64,000 nt of DNA from Elgaria multicarinata webbii (taxonomy: Eukaryota; Chordata; Lepidosauria; Squamata; Anguidae), in contig NC_086183.1 in NCBI RefSeq assembly GCF_023053635.1, forward strand, positions 30,857,501 to 30,921,500, written 5' to 3'. How positions within the stretch are numbered: position 1 is the first letter of the stretch; every line of letters begins with the position of its first letter. The notes under the pieces were generated by a model. That model searched no databases. It was not told the DNA's origin and worked only from the letters and a program-made list of their open reading frames with translations. Positions 31,191-41,740 of this stretch are shown here, piece by piece. Both the position numbers and the translations under genes were made by a program.

Positions 31191-32043
31191 TAAGACAGCC
31201 TTCCTCAACCTGGGGCGCTCCAGATGTGTTGGACTGCATCTCCCAGAATGCCTGGGGCATTCTGGGAGATGCAGTCCAACACATCTGGAGTGCCCCAGGT
31301 TGAGGAAGGCTGCATTAAGAGCTCACGGTTCTCAAATCCACAGAGCCACTTTTTGGTTTCCAGCCCAGCGTTCTTCATTTCAGCATCCTAATTTCGGGTG
31401 GAGGAGCCTTTTCCATTTGTGGCGATTAAACAATTGGAAGTCAAAAGTCAGAACCTCTCCCCGATCAGTTGCAAATTACCCTGAGACTGCCTGTGTTTTT
31501 TAGAATACACCAAACACTCTTCAACAGTGCCAGATTTAGGAACAAGTCAAGTACACTGTGGCTTAGAGCCTCATGTTATGAGGGGCCTCTAAATATGTTG
31601 GCGATAACTAAGATGCATTATAATGGAAATTGCTTTGGTTTAAATATGTTGGAAAGTCTGGTGTGACTTACAACAGGGTTGCTTTATAGAGAGAAAGTGC
31701 GGCAACCCACCATTTCATATTGGAGGCAATAAGCACAGACTACAGCCAGCTTAAAAGAAGTTCAAATCAGCTAACTTTATTAATGTTTTACACACATCTT
31801 CCGAGAAGGCTATTTAACACTACAGGCACCGCTGGCAGGTGCCCTTTCATTACCCTTTCTATTATAATACAATACACTTTTTTCCTCTATTTTTATGGTA
31901 TGGGGCCTCTGAATCTCGGCATGGCTTAATCCGTCCTTGCTCCTAAACGACACCTTCCTCCTTAACACGTTTTCAGTTATTAGCTTGCCTTCTAATTGAC
32001 CTGCAGTTTTCATTTGTCTTTTATTAAGGGCCAATATGACGAA
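30993..32043. repeat. Pair of about 95-bp direct repeats
   Basis: 30993-31090 and 31946-32043 share, in order, GACACCTTC, CTCCTTAACA, TAGCTT, CCTGCAGTTT and TATTAAGGGCC with scattered differences. The interval between them holds a palindromic MITE and an unassigned stretch. Confidence 0.65.
31195..31318. mobile_element. Palindromic MITE, near-perfect hairpin
   Basis: Left arm CCTTCCTCAACCTGGGGCGC, right arm GTGCCCCAGGTTGAGGAAGG, almost complete self-complementarity with centre AATGCCTGGGGCATT. It is almost the same element as 3745-3890. Confidence 0.9.
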
Positions 32044-32049
32044 CCCTGG

Positions 32050-32814
32050 AAATGTGGAGGGGAAATTCTGATTCAGTTCTGGGGTGGGTTAGCCTCGCAC
32101 AACTTCAGGAAGCATTCTCTGCTTCCAAAGGTGATGAAGGCTCTTCCTTTGCTAATTAAACTTCACTGTAAAAATAAAAGGAAAGACAAAAGGAGGGGGC
32201 AGATAAGCTTAATTTCAGAGATGCCCTGTGGTGGTATACATACCTAATGGGGAGGGGACAGGGAAAAGAGGTGTTACAAGTCATAAGTATCTGGAAGTAT
32301 GAAAGCCATGGTGGTTAGTTTATTATGAGTCCAAAAGCTGTGCTGTGAAGAAGCAAAGATGGGATATGCTGTCCTTGGTGGGGTGGGGGGAAACCTCCCC
32401 TCTTGGGAATCAGTTTAATATTCTGGGTCTATAAAAAGCTTGAATGTGATACTGTATTTTCTTCCTCTGCTCTTTTACTTCTTTTAGTCCATTTTATTTT
32501 CTTGCACGGAAAGCAATGGATTTTTTTTTTAAAAAAAGACTTCTTATGTAATTAGTCCTCCTAATTCTAGTGACAAATATTGAAGTGTTTTTATTATCAT
32601 CCAAAATATTTTGGATTGGGAAAATAATTTTCAGAGCAACCTGGATGTTTTCGTGTAAATTTTGTGAGGGTGGAAGCTGGCGCGATAATCAAAGATGCTA
32701 TAATGAATAATTTGGTGTTGAGCTGTACTGCAGTGCCAAAGAGAAATCCAAAATAGCTGGCTAGTGCCTGTCGGATGCAGGAGTGTGCAAGCTTTGCAGT
32801 TCTACAGAATGCTT
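32050..32814. other. Intergenic, nothing recognised
   Basis: AT-rich sequence without exon-like or repeat-like features that I can name. Confidence 0.5.
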
Positions 32815-32820
32815 TAACAC

Positions 32821-32866
<46 letters not shown>

Positions 32867-32945
32867 TTCTTACCCGCCTCTCCATTCTGATCGAGGTGGG
32901 GATCAACCACAAATACAAAATACATAAAAGGGAAAGTTCTCCATT
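32815..32945 (-). mobile_element. (TAA)n and L2-like LINE 3' end
   Basis: About 15 TAA units, then TTTCTTACCCGCCTCTCCAT and GATCGAGGTGGGGATCAACC. Same family as 44518-44700. Confidence 0.75.
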
Positions 32946-34106
32946 TGCAGCCAGAAAATTGCGTTCTCAGTGGCCAAAACTATTCTTGTTAAGCCTTAAG
33001 TATACATTTTAACCAAAAGGGTATTTCCTTTTTAGTTTACAGGTGGGCGAAATAACCCCTGCAGTCCGTGGCATGGAGACTGCGGTTAATTTCTCGATTT
33101 CCTGCTATTAGGACTGCTGCTGTAATTGCTCTGCGTTTCTATAGTGCTTTATGAGCGTTCCAAAGTGGTCCATGTACAAGAACATCACGACAGCTTACAG
33201 CTGCCTTCTGCAGCCTGTTGCCCTCCAGAAGCGTTGTAATGCAACTCTCACGCAGTTCAGCACATCTGGAGGGCAAAAGTTTGGACAAAGGGGGTTATAG
33301 CACCTCTTAGGGCTGCTACATCCTCTTGTACCGCAAGAGCAAAGCTGCAGTGCAGATTTACAATCGGTTTAGCAGCCGTTCCCCCCTCCCCAGGGCACCT
33401 TGGGAAACTGTTGTTTCAAAGGTGGCAGAGAGCGCTCAGCGCTGTAGGAAAACTACACTTCCCAGGATTCTATAGGGCAAGCCGGCATGGTGACCTTGGC
33501 ATCATTCCAATATATGTTCAGGGTGCCCATGTGTCCTAAGGCACCGACCTCTTCAAAGTTCACACCTGTTGTCCTCTCCCTAATTCCAGCAGCAGCAAAG
33601 GTTCCCTGCTAGTGTTGAGCATTCTTACATTGCCCTAGATCATCAGGCCCAAGGGCTGGGGTCTGGATGCCTGTCTCCTGCTGCGGTCTTTGCCAGGCCT
33701 TGGAGAGAAGGGGACCCCAGAGCGGAGCCTCTGCGTCCTTCTTCAGGCTAAGTGCGAGTCCTATAAGGCTGCCTCCTCCAGAGTCACATCTCTGGGCCCA
33801 GCTGGCAGTAGCTCTATAGGGCTACCTTTAAGAACCTGCTGCCCTCCAGATGTTTTGGACTACAAGGCCCAGCATTCCTGACCATTGGTCATACTGATCG
33901 GAGCCAAAGTCCGAAACATCTGGAGAGCAGCAAGCTGGGGGAGGCTGTTCTGGGATTTCAGGTGGGTTTCCCTAATCCTACCTGGAGATACCAGGAATTG
34001 AATCTAGGAGCATGCAAAGCAGGTAATGTAACACTGATCTATAGTCCTTTCCCTATTACTGCTATTCTATGACGCTTCTTGGGAGTGAGCCCTGCATGCA
34101 TATTAT

Positions 34107-34137
<31 letters not shown>

Positions 34138-34782
34138 ACAAAAGCCCATACCTTTGCTTTGGTCTGTGTTCATACTTAACTCTCCTGCCACCTGCATGAC
34201 GGTGCAGAATTTAAAACATTTCTTACAGCTTGTGTTTGTCCGATTCCCGCTACCGCACTTGCTAATACGGCTGTGTCTATCAACACTTTCACCTTCAGCA
34301 TTTCTGTACATCCCCACAAACAACACCTTCAGAGGCGAGAAATTAGGACTAGATTATCGACTGCTTGGAATTTTAGCTGCTTGTCTGGAATTTTCTCCTC
34401 TTGGCTTCGGGCCAGAGTAGAAGCACAGAAAGCCAGGACAAGCATTTGCGTTCTGCGTTATTTCCCTTCTAGACCCTGTGAGATGCTGACGGTTTGTTTG
34501 TTTGTTTGTAGTACCTTTTGGAGCACTCTGTGCATGCTCAAAGGCAGTGTGTCTTTAAGTTCAATGTGGCTTCTTTAAGTTTGTTATTTAAGCGACAGAG
34601 GGCAAAAACACTCATATTTGCAACAGCAGAAAGAGCCTGAGGGTGCAATCCTACATACACTTACCTAGGAGGAAACACCATTGAACTCAATTCTTAATTA
34701 GTTAAATATGTATCTTTCTCTGGTGGAGTTCGGGCGACACACTAATCAACAGTTGTTTCTAATTCTGTTCCTATTACACACA
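32946..34782. other. Intergenic with palindromic MITE copies
   Basis: MITE copies at about 33210-33290 (CCTCCAGAAGCGTTGTAATG facing AGCACATCTGGAGGGC) and 33825-33945 (CCTCCAGATGTTTTGGACTA facing GAAACATCTGGAGAGCAGCA). A tRNA-SINE remnant in reverse lies at about 33970-34060, and CT/CA tracts near 34108-34136. No exon recognised. Confidence 0.55.
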
Positions 34783-35225
34783 CACACACACACCCTATAT
34801 GGCTCGGGTCCAGGTTATCTGAAAGACTGTATTCTTCCTTATGAGCCTGCCCGTGCTTTGAGATCTTCTGGAGAAGGCCTTCTTTCAGTCCCACCATCTT
34901 CACAGGCGCTCTTGGTGGGAACATGGGAGAGGGCCTTCTCGGTGGCTGCTCCGGTGTTCTGGAACTCTCTTCCCCGGGGAAGCTAGACTGGCTCCCTTCT
35001 TGATGGGCTTTCGGAAGCAGGCTAAAACTTGTTTCTTCCAGCAGGCATTTGGAGAATAATCTGGCCCTCCATCTATGTTAATATCTTACAATTTTGTTGT
35101 GTATTTTAAAGTTTATGGTTTTATTCCCCCACCCCAATGTATGTTTTAAGCTTTGTAAGGCCACCTTGAGGCCCAGCATTGGACAAAAGGCGGGATACTA
35201 CTACTACTACTAATAATAATAATAG
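34783..35225 (+). mobile_element. L2-like LINE 3' end (plus strand)
   Basis: After a (CA)n tract: YLKDCILPYEPARALRSSGE, then AFSVAAPVFWNSLPRGS. The 3' UTR ends GGCCACCTTGAGGCCCAGCA and AAAAGGCGGGATACTACTAC. The upstream CA tract marks the truncation point. Confidence 0.8.
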
Positions 35226-35519
35226 TGTGTGGTCCAAACTCAGCCTCTGAATCTTAGAGAGCTATGTGGGCTAATCCTTTGTAAAGAGTTCAGCTGCTCC
35301 AATCGCTAGGCCTGGTCTCCCCTGAATTGCAGGTGGAAACCCTTTTGTAAGGATTAGTCAGAAAACTCACATGAATTAAAGTGAAACTTGTTTAATACTG
35401 CTGCTAATAAAATAATTATAAAAGCTTTTTGCTTTCAACAGGATGTGCTGTGTTAACACCTCGGCTGAGGGAACTGCACTGGCTGCCTACCCGCCACTGG
35501 GCCAGGTTTAAAGTTCCTC

Positions 35520-35935
35520 CCAGAGTGCAGGACACGGAATAACAGGCTCAAGTTAAAGGAAGCCAGATTCCAGCTGGACATCAGGAAAAACTTCCTGACT
35601 GTTAGAGCAGTACGACAATGGAATTGGTTACCTAGGGAGGTGGTGGTCTCTCCCACACTAGAGGCCTTCAAGAGGCAGGGATGTCTTTAGGGTGGATCTG
35701 TCAGGGATGCTTTAGGGTGGATTCCTGCATTGAGCAGGGGGTTGGACTCGATGGCCTTGTAGGCCCCTTCCAACTCTGCTATTCTATGATTCTATGATTC
35801 TGTTACTGTTGCATAAAGCCCTAAACAACTCGAGACTGGGGCCTCAGCTAGACCTACCAGATCTAGCACGACGGAGGGGTGAGGATTTCGCTATATCTCC
35901 CCCTCTGTTTACACGCGGCACACAATGACCTCAGA
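35520..35935 (+). mobile_element. CR1 3' fragment plus MITE end, twin of 26925-27312
   Basis: AAAGGAAGCCAGATTCCAGC, CCTGACTGTTAGAGCAGTAC and the CR1 end ATTCTATGATTCTATG, then TTGCATAAAGCCCTAAACAA and GGGGCCTCAGCTAGACCTAC. The order and link sequence are the mirror image of the 27-kb copy. Confidence 0.75.
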
Positions 35936-36613
35936 GGGAGAGGACATCGCGCCAGCCATTTTGTTTTGGTTTTTGTTAAAGGAAAAGGTGTTTTTTATTA
36001 TTATTTTTACAATTTTCCCTGCTCACCCCACCCCAGATGGGCGCAGAGCTCGGGGAACCGCAAGGAGCTGGGATGAAACCGGGACGCCCGCACACACATT
36101 CCGCGATCTCGGGATCAGCCCGAGACTGTGGAAAAAGCGGGCTCAAAGGGTAGGGTGAAATCTCGGGGAAAGGGACGGATCATCCCTCCCTGCTCCCGGG
36201 ATCCCCTGTGCTAGGGTGACCATATGAAAAGGAGGACAGGGCTCCTGTATCTTTAACAGTTGCATAGAAAAGGGGATTTCAGCAGGTGTCATTTGTATAT
36301 ATGGAGAACCTGGTGAAATTTCCTCTTCATCACAACAGATAAAGCTGCAGGAGCTATACTGCAGCTATACTGCGACCAGATTTAAAAGAAGGCAGGGCAC
36401 CTGCAGTTTTAACTGTTGTGATGAAGAGGGAATTTCACCAGGTTCCCCATATATACAAATGACACCAGCAGAAATTCCCTTCTCTATGCAACTGTTAAAG
36501 ATACAGGAGCCCTGTCCTCCTTTTCATATGGTCACCCTACCCTGTGCGTCATGTGGACATTCAGGGATGATCCCTGGGATCGCCCTGGGATACCGCGCCG
36601 TCTGGCTATGGCC
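35840..36613. mobile_element. GGCCTCAGCTAGAC MITE interrupted by a hAT MITE
   Basis: Starts GGCCTCAGCTAGACCTACCA and ends GTCTGGCTATGGCC. The interior CTCCCCCTCTGTTTACACGC and CGGGATCCCCTGTGC matches the copy at 42155. A second element sits inside at 36212-36539. Confidence 0.75.
36212..36539. mobile_element. Palindromic hAT MITE with exact 8-bp target duplication
   Basis: Ends TAGGGTGACCATATGAAAAG and CTTTTCATATGGTCACCCTA are perfect inverted repeats, and the whole 328 bp is nearly palindromic (GTATCTTTAACAGTTGCATA facing TATGCAACTGTTAAAGATAC). CCCTGTGC is duplicated at both flanks (36204-36211 and 36540-36547). Further copies: 45298-45615, 60431-60879 and 60919-61238. Confidence 0.9.
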
Positions 36614-36639
36614 CGGGATATCTCAGAGAGGTCCTTCTT

Positions 36640-36975
36640 CCTCACCAGGTCACTGAGGTCATCAGCTGATGGTTCCGGATGGACCGGAGGTCTGTTTGGA
36701 GTCCATTTGGAATTAGCTCCTTCCCTGTGGAACTCCCTGCCTGTTGATGCCAAACAGACACAGACATTGTTCCGTTCTCAGCATCTGCTGAAGACATTTT
36801 TTTTATTATTTCAACAAGCCTTCCCTGACTAACCAGCCACGGTTTTATTGGTACAATTTGATTTTAAAGATTTTAATTCTGCATTTTGATTCCTTTTTCT
36901 TTTTAGTGTCCAGCGCTTGGGAATTTTATTGGCTGTCGCATGGTATCTAAATCTTGTCAATAAAATAATAAAAAT
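36640..36975 (+). mobile_element. L2-like LINE 3' end (plus strand)
   Basis: Translation includes LAPSLWNSLPVDAKQTQTLF and LLKTFFLLFQQAFPD, then a 3' UTR ending TGTCAATAAAATAATAAAAA. Diverged family related to L2. Confidence 0.65.
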
Positions 36976-37079
36976 AAGGACATTAGAAGAGCGCTTGCTG
37001 GGTCAGATTTCACCCACCCTGCCTGCCCCAGTGCCTCGACTCCAACAGCAGAAGATAGCTTGAAGACAGCCTTTAACAA

Positions 37080-37240
37080 GGTTGTGGCCTCTCCCACACT
37101 AGAGGCCTTCAAGAGGCAGCTGGACAACCACCTGTCAGGGATGCTTTAGGGTGAATTCCTGCATTGAGCAGGGGGTTGGACTCGATGGCCTTGTAGGCCC
37201 CTTCCAACTCTGCTATCCTAGGATTCTATGATTCTATGCT
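37080..37240 (+). mobile_element. CR1 LINE 3' end
   Basis: CTCCCACACTAGAGGCCTTC, then CAGGGATGCTTTAGGGTGAA and GGGGGTTGGACTCGATGGCC, ending GGATTCTATGATTCTATG. Confidence 0.85.
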
Positions 37241-37334
37241 TTGCCCCAGTCTGAGATAGACTGTGTCTGACCCATGGAGGTTCCATTGAGCTATGGTGGC
37301 TTGACCGCGCCCTAGAAAACTGAATATGGAGTAG

Positions 37335-37450
37335 ATCAGGGGAAGGGAGGCAACCTGGTGCCATCTCCAGGTGCTTTGGACCACAGCTCCAACAACCCCT
37401 GACCATTGGCCGTGCTGGCTGGGGCTGATGGGCATTGTAGTCCAAATCAG
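37335..37450. mobile_element. Palindromic MITE just upstream of RYR1
   Basis: GGTGCTTTGGACCACAGCTC, then GACCATTGGCCGTGCTGGCT and GGGCATTGTAGTCCAAATCA. A member of the common palindromic family ending about 280 bp before the RYR1 start codon. Confidence 0.7.
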
Positions 37451-37494
37451 CTTGCTTGCTTTCCAAGCACCCTTCGTCCCGTTTCCCCCTTTCC

Positions 37495-37730
37495 TTTCTT
37501 CTCCTGCGCACCAACTCTCTCCCCCCCGCCACTTGCCTTCCTAGGGGCGGTCCGGGGGCGGGCGCCGACTGGCTGGCTGGCTGGCGCTGTCTCGAGCCGG
37601 GACGCTCCGTTAGTGTCTCCGCGGCTCCCGGCAGCTGCGAACGAGCCAAGCCGGGCGGCCCCCTCCGCCCCCCCCGCAAACCAAGCCAAGCCAAGCGCCC
37701 CCAGCCCAGCCAGCCCAGCCCAGCCTCACC
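37495..37730 (+). promoter_or_regulatory. RYR1: RYR1 CpG-rich promoter and 5' UTR
   Basis: GC- and CpG-rich stretch with GC-box-like motifs (AGGGGCGGTCCGGGGGCGGG near 37542-37561), a GGCTGGCTGGCTGGC tract near 37570, and no TATA box. It runs into a C-rich leader (CCAGCCCAGCCAGCCCAGCC) and CTCACC before the ATG. The transcription start cannot be placed from sequence alone. Confidence 0.65.
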
Positions 37731-37781
37731 ATGGCCGAAGGAGGCGGGGAGGGTGAAGATGATGTACAATTTCTCCGGACC
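37731..37781 (+). CDS. RYR1: RYR1 exon 1
   Basis: Encodes MAEGGGEGEDDVQFLRT, with ACC before the ATG as a good start context, and ends ACC followed by gtgagt in phase 0. Human RYR1 starts MGDAEGEDEVQFLRT and its exon 1 ends at the same Thr. The MAEGGGEGED head is closer to RYR2 and RYR3 heads (MADGGEGED, MAEGGEGGED) than to mammalian RYR1, so mammalian RYR1 probably shortened. RYR1 is the tetrameric calcium-release channel of the sarcoplasmic reticulum in skeletal muscle. Only the first 99 or so of its roughly 5000 residues can be read here. Confidence 0.95.
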
Positions 37782-38400
37782 GTGAGTCGGGGGTGGGGGG
37801 CGGCGGAGGGTCGGGGGTGAACGGGGAAAGGGGAGAGGGGGGGTGAGAAATGTGGGGGGAGGAGAGAGAGAGAGAGTGGAGAAAAGGGGAGGAAGGAGAG
37901 AGAAAAGAGAAATTGGAGGAGAAAGGGGGAAAGGAGAAACCAGAGGAGAAAGGAGTGGAAAGCAAAGCAAAGAGGGGAGAAGGAGAGATGCGAGGAGGGG
38001 TGCGGATTTAAAGGGGGGGGCTGAGGAAGACAAGAAAAAAAGCCCGTGGGGGGGGAAAGGAAGGTGCAAGGGGATGGAAAGGTGTGTGTGTGAGAGAGAG
38101 AGAGATGGAGTGAAGGGTTGGGAGAAGGGGAGGGGGTTGGGGAAGGAAGAGAAAGGGGGGCAGGAGGCGAAGGACGTCAATAGGGAGAAAGTTGGGGGTT
38201 GAAACCCAAGCTGGGGGTGGAGGGGGGGCAGCAGCGCTTCAAGGACAAATCTACCAGGGCGGGGGGGAAGGGGAGGGAAGGCGACCAGGGCCTTGTGCAG
38301 GGATGGGGCTCCAAGCGCAAAGTTTGATCTCGAAGGTTGGGGGGGGGGAGAGATGCCGAAGGAGGGGGAGGCAGAGCAGTCCACGGGCCGGACTCGGGTG
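37782..38400 (+). repeat. G-rich polypurine tract after RYR1 exon 1
   Basis: About 600 bp in which the plus strand is overwhelmingly G and A: repeated GGGGGTGGGGGGCGG, GAGAGAGAGAGAG and GGGGGGGGAGAG blocks with few pyrimidines. It makes a long antisense frame rich in Pro, Ser and Phe, which is an artefact. Several stretches could form G-quadruplexes on the non-template strand. Confidence 0.8.
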
Positions 38401-38534
38401 GGATGGGCACTGGTTGCATCTGGGTGGGCTGACTGGTGAAGGGGCGACCTGTGGAGGCGCCAGGAGCCCTGGTTGTGTCGCCCTGGGTTTTGCCTAAGGC
38501 GCAATCCTCAACCTGGACTTGTGCTTGCAATTCA

Positions 38535-38670
38535 TTTAGGGCGCAATCCTATGTATGTTTAGACGGGGGAGGGGGTTAGAAAGTCCTACAATTCCCAGCA
38601 TGCTTCAGCCTGGGGCAAGGTGGGAGTTGCAGGACTTTTCCTCGTCTAAACATAGATAGGATTGCACCCT
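38535..38670. mobile_element. Palindromic MITE (GCAATCCTATG family)
   Basis: GGGCGCAATCCTATGTATGT, then CCTACAATTCCCAGCATGCT, and closing GTCTAAACATAGATAGGATT with GCACCCT. Good inverted symmetry. Confidence 0.75.
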
Positions 38671-40063
38671 GGATAGATTTATATACTGCTTAATCTCTAA
38701 GGAGAGAGGACCTGCTTGTTTATGGGGTTGTATTGAGGGGGGGGGGGAAGAACCAGTTCATGATTTACAAAAGTCTTCAAAGAGCAAAATGCCTTTTTGG
38801 GATGGGGGGGGCGTTAAATGTGGGTGCTGGGTTTGTAGTTTGGACTCCGGCAGGCCTTGGAATAAGCACGGTGAACAGGCGTCTTAAGTAAAACTCACAA
38901 AGCGATATTCAGACAGCCTTGAGCAAAGTGGGGGAGACCGGGCAGGAACCTTCTACCCTCCTCCAGCCCCCAATCTCTGTTTGGGGGGGCATAGAGCAGG
39001 GCGTGGGGGGTGTCTCTTGGCCTCTTCGAGTCAGCGGGGGCTAAATTTAGAGAGAGTCCTGATGTCGGTGGGACGTTAGCCACCAATCCGCCCGAGAACA
39101 GGTGGTGTCCACAGTCAGGGCTTAGTGGAGAGGAGGGTTGGATTTGAACCAGTTCCTCTCCTCCTCTTTTTTCTCCCCTCCTCCAAGACATATGAAGAGC
39201 CCTGCTGGATCTTGGATCAAATCTGTCTAGTCTAGCATCATTAGCAGGGGACGATGGAAGTTGTAATCATCACATCTGGAGGGCAGCAGATCAGGTTTTG
39301 TCATCATGGCTGATAAACTGTGTACAGACATATATTTTCCATGGATCTCTTTGCCCCAAAAGCTTTCTGGACCCAGGGCCTAAATAGATTCTTTCCGACA
39401 GGTTCAGATCACACTTTAATTTCTTGTTGGCATGGGTGATCATTTCTATCTGGCCCTGAGAAAACTCCCTTGTATTGCAAAGTGTGTGTGTGTGTGTGAT
39501 AGAGAGAAAAGGAGAAAACGGCTGCTGACCCCTGTGCAGAAGCCAGGTTGTGCAAAAGAGTGAGTGTGCAAAGAGCAGATACGCCTGACAGTGTGGTGTG
39601 TGTTTGGCTAGCGTGGGGTTAATGCTGATCCTGCCTCTGGGCAGCCTCTCCAGTTGCTAACCTTTATTTATCCTGGGGCTGACAGCTGAGTGCCATTCAT
39701 CACAGGGCTGGCATCTCAGGTTTAGGGAGGGAGTTTCAGGCATCTCCGTTCTCACTGCAGCAGGGGTCAGGCAAAGGTGTTTGCTTTCTGGGGTTGCTCC
39801 CTCAAAGGGTTAAACCAGGTCTGGAGGAGGAGGGAGGGAGGGAGGGATGGTCATGGCTCACAGGTTGAGGAGAGGAGGCCTTCTCTTGCCCCTTGTTCAG
39901 ACTGGGAGCTTTATTTGTGGTTGATGTAGGGCTGGGGTGTGGATGGACATTCGCTGGTGTACATTGCACCCTCATGTACATTGATGGTGCTATATAAATA
40001 AATAATAATAATAATAATAATGACCTCAGGTAGCAGGAGACTGCTAAGCTGTCAGGTGTGCAA
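38671..40063. other. RYR1 intron 1, first part
   Basis: No exon recognised. A poly-G run near 38740, a (GT)n tract near 39482, and an (AAT)n tract near 40004. Conserved muscle enhancers are often in first introns, but I cannot point to one here with confidence. Confidence 0.5.
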
Positions 40064-40780
40064 TTATTTGTATTTCTTTATTTACAGTCAACAGACCAAT
40101 ATAAAACAAGAAGATACACCATTATATAAAACAGTACAAAGTAGGGATAAAAAAGAGGGAGTGTTACAAAACCACTAAAGATACTAGGTTGTTATTTGTT
40201 GGTTTCTGAAAGGGGAACAGAATTGGGTTATTGGGGCCTAGTATAGTGAAAAAAGGAGGGATATATAGATAATAAAATTGCTAATCTGTGGATTTAAGCG
40301 CAATCAACATCCATAAGAGATCTGGTGCGGATGGCCAAATTCAGGAATTTGTCCACCTTCTCAGTGGTAGATTTACTGGAGCCCTGAAGTAGACTAATCA
40401 GGAGTGACTCAGGGGATCGTCCAGGGAGACGTTGCATAATAGGACATAATAGGTCTTTCCTTGCCTGTTGGTAAAAATTGCAATGGAGAATGGAGCACAT
40501 GCAGAATGGATTCCACCTCGATGTTATTACATGGGCGGTATCTGTTTTTGGATGGAAATTTCTTATATCTGCCCTCCAGCAACTTGGAGGGGAGGATGTT
40601 AAATCTTGCTAGAGTGAATGCCTTCCTGTATTTGGGAATGGTTAACCAACCCAGGTATGGCATTCCGTCTTTGCAAGAAGGTGTCAGGTGTACAATTAGG
40701 TCTATATATTTTAGGCTGGAGTGGGGAGTAGAGAGATGCAAAGGGCTGGCAAAATAGTAACCTGTTAAACAGTCCACAAC
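40064..40780 (-). mobile_element. LINE C-terminal fragment of another clade
   Basis: Minus-strand translation contains RKAFTLARFNILPSKLLEGR, YKKFPSKNRYRPCNNIEVES and ILHVLHSPLQF. This resembles the end of a non-LTR element, where a Cys/His cluster follows the reverse transcriptase. The clade is uncertain; it differs from the CR1 and L2-like copies. Broken. Confidence 0.55.
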
Positions 40781-40969
40781 CCTGTTCAGACGACACACTA
40801 AGCCACGGTGGTTAAGCATTTCGGCTAACCATTTAACCACGACTTAGCATGTTGTGTGAACCATTCCTAACCATGGTGGCGACATAACCACGGTTTAAAC
40901 ATGCTCACTAACCATCTGCTGCAAAAGGGTTAGCGGCCTAACCATGGATTAGCATGTTGTCTGAACAGG
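40781..40969. mobile_element. MITE with CCTGTTCAGACRACA termini
   Basis: Left CCTGTTCAGACGACACACTA, right AGCATGTTGTCTGAACAGG: about 14 bp of exact inverted repeat. Inside are several repeats of AACCATGGTT-like words. Sits at the edge of the LINE fragment. Confidence 0.8.
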
Positions 40970-41144
40970 CCTTTAAGGCCCTGGTCAGAGAAATAATTTT
41001 TAGCAGGAGCTATATTATGAAGTAAAAAAAATAGTTTACGGCCCTTAACCTTCCCTCTGCCTCTGGTCCAATTTCCATGTGAAAAGAGAGGCAAAATACT
41101 TCTCAACTTCCTCTTCTTCAGCAGCAGCTGCAGGCTCAGCAGAG

Positions 41145-41740
41145 CTGTTTTTTTCATTCATACCCGCCTTTCAGGATAAAAACTTTCCAAGGCAGCTTAT
41201 AGGACCAGGAAAACACAATGGGTAAGGATCCCTACCTTGGAGAATATAGCAACAGGAGTCCGCATAGAGGCAATGTGACTTATTCCTATAGAAAATCTTG
41301 CAGAACAAACAGGTCTTCACAGCAGATCTAAACATAGCAAAAGGGACGGGGTTCCCAAAGGAGAACAGAGTTCCCTTACTGTAGAGACACCAGGGACAAG
41401 ACCCTGTCCCTTGGAGCAGCTAAGGTGCATTAGTGGGAGAGAGTTTTGCAAATGCCTCTGTTGTTATTCACATTGAGAAGGAAAAAATTAAAGAGCTCTT
41501 TGCTGATGGTTTGACTTGACTGGAGAAAGTGACTGAGAAGCACAGTAAGTAGAAAAGTTGATCCTTAGGATGGGACAAGGTACAAAGCCCTTGGGGTGGC
41601 TTGAGTACTTTATTTATTAACATTTATATGCCTTCTTAGTTGCTAAAAAGCCGTCAAGGCTGTGTATAACAATTTTAAACAATAAAACCTTAACACAATC
41701 AGAAAGCAAGAACATTAAAAACAGCAAAGCATTAAACCAC
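41145..41740 (-). mobile_element. Two diverged L2-like LINE 3' remnants
   Basis: CATTCATACCCGCCTTTCAG and AAGGCAGCTTATAGGACCAG near 41155, and TATTTATTAACATTTATATG with GCCGTCAAGGCTGTGTATAA near 41610. Both are followed by A-rich sequence, as in other reverse-oriented 3' ends. Confidence 0.55.

Noticed and set aside
37218-38504. 428-codon open frame on the minus strand
   Set aside because: It is the antisense of the RYR1 promoter, exon 1 and G-rich intron. The Pro/Ser/Phe-rich product comes from polypurine DNA and has no homology that I know.
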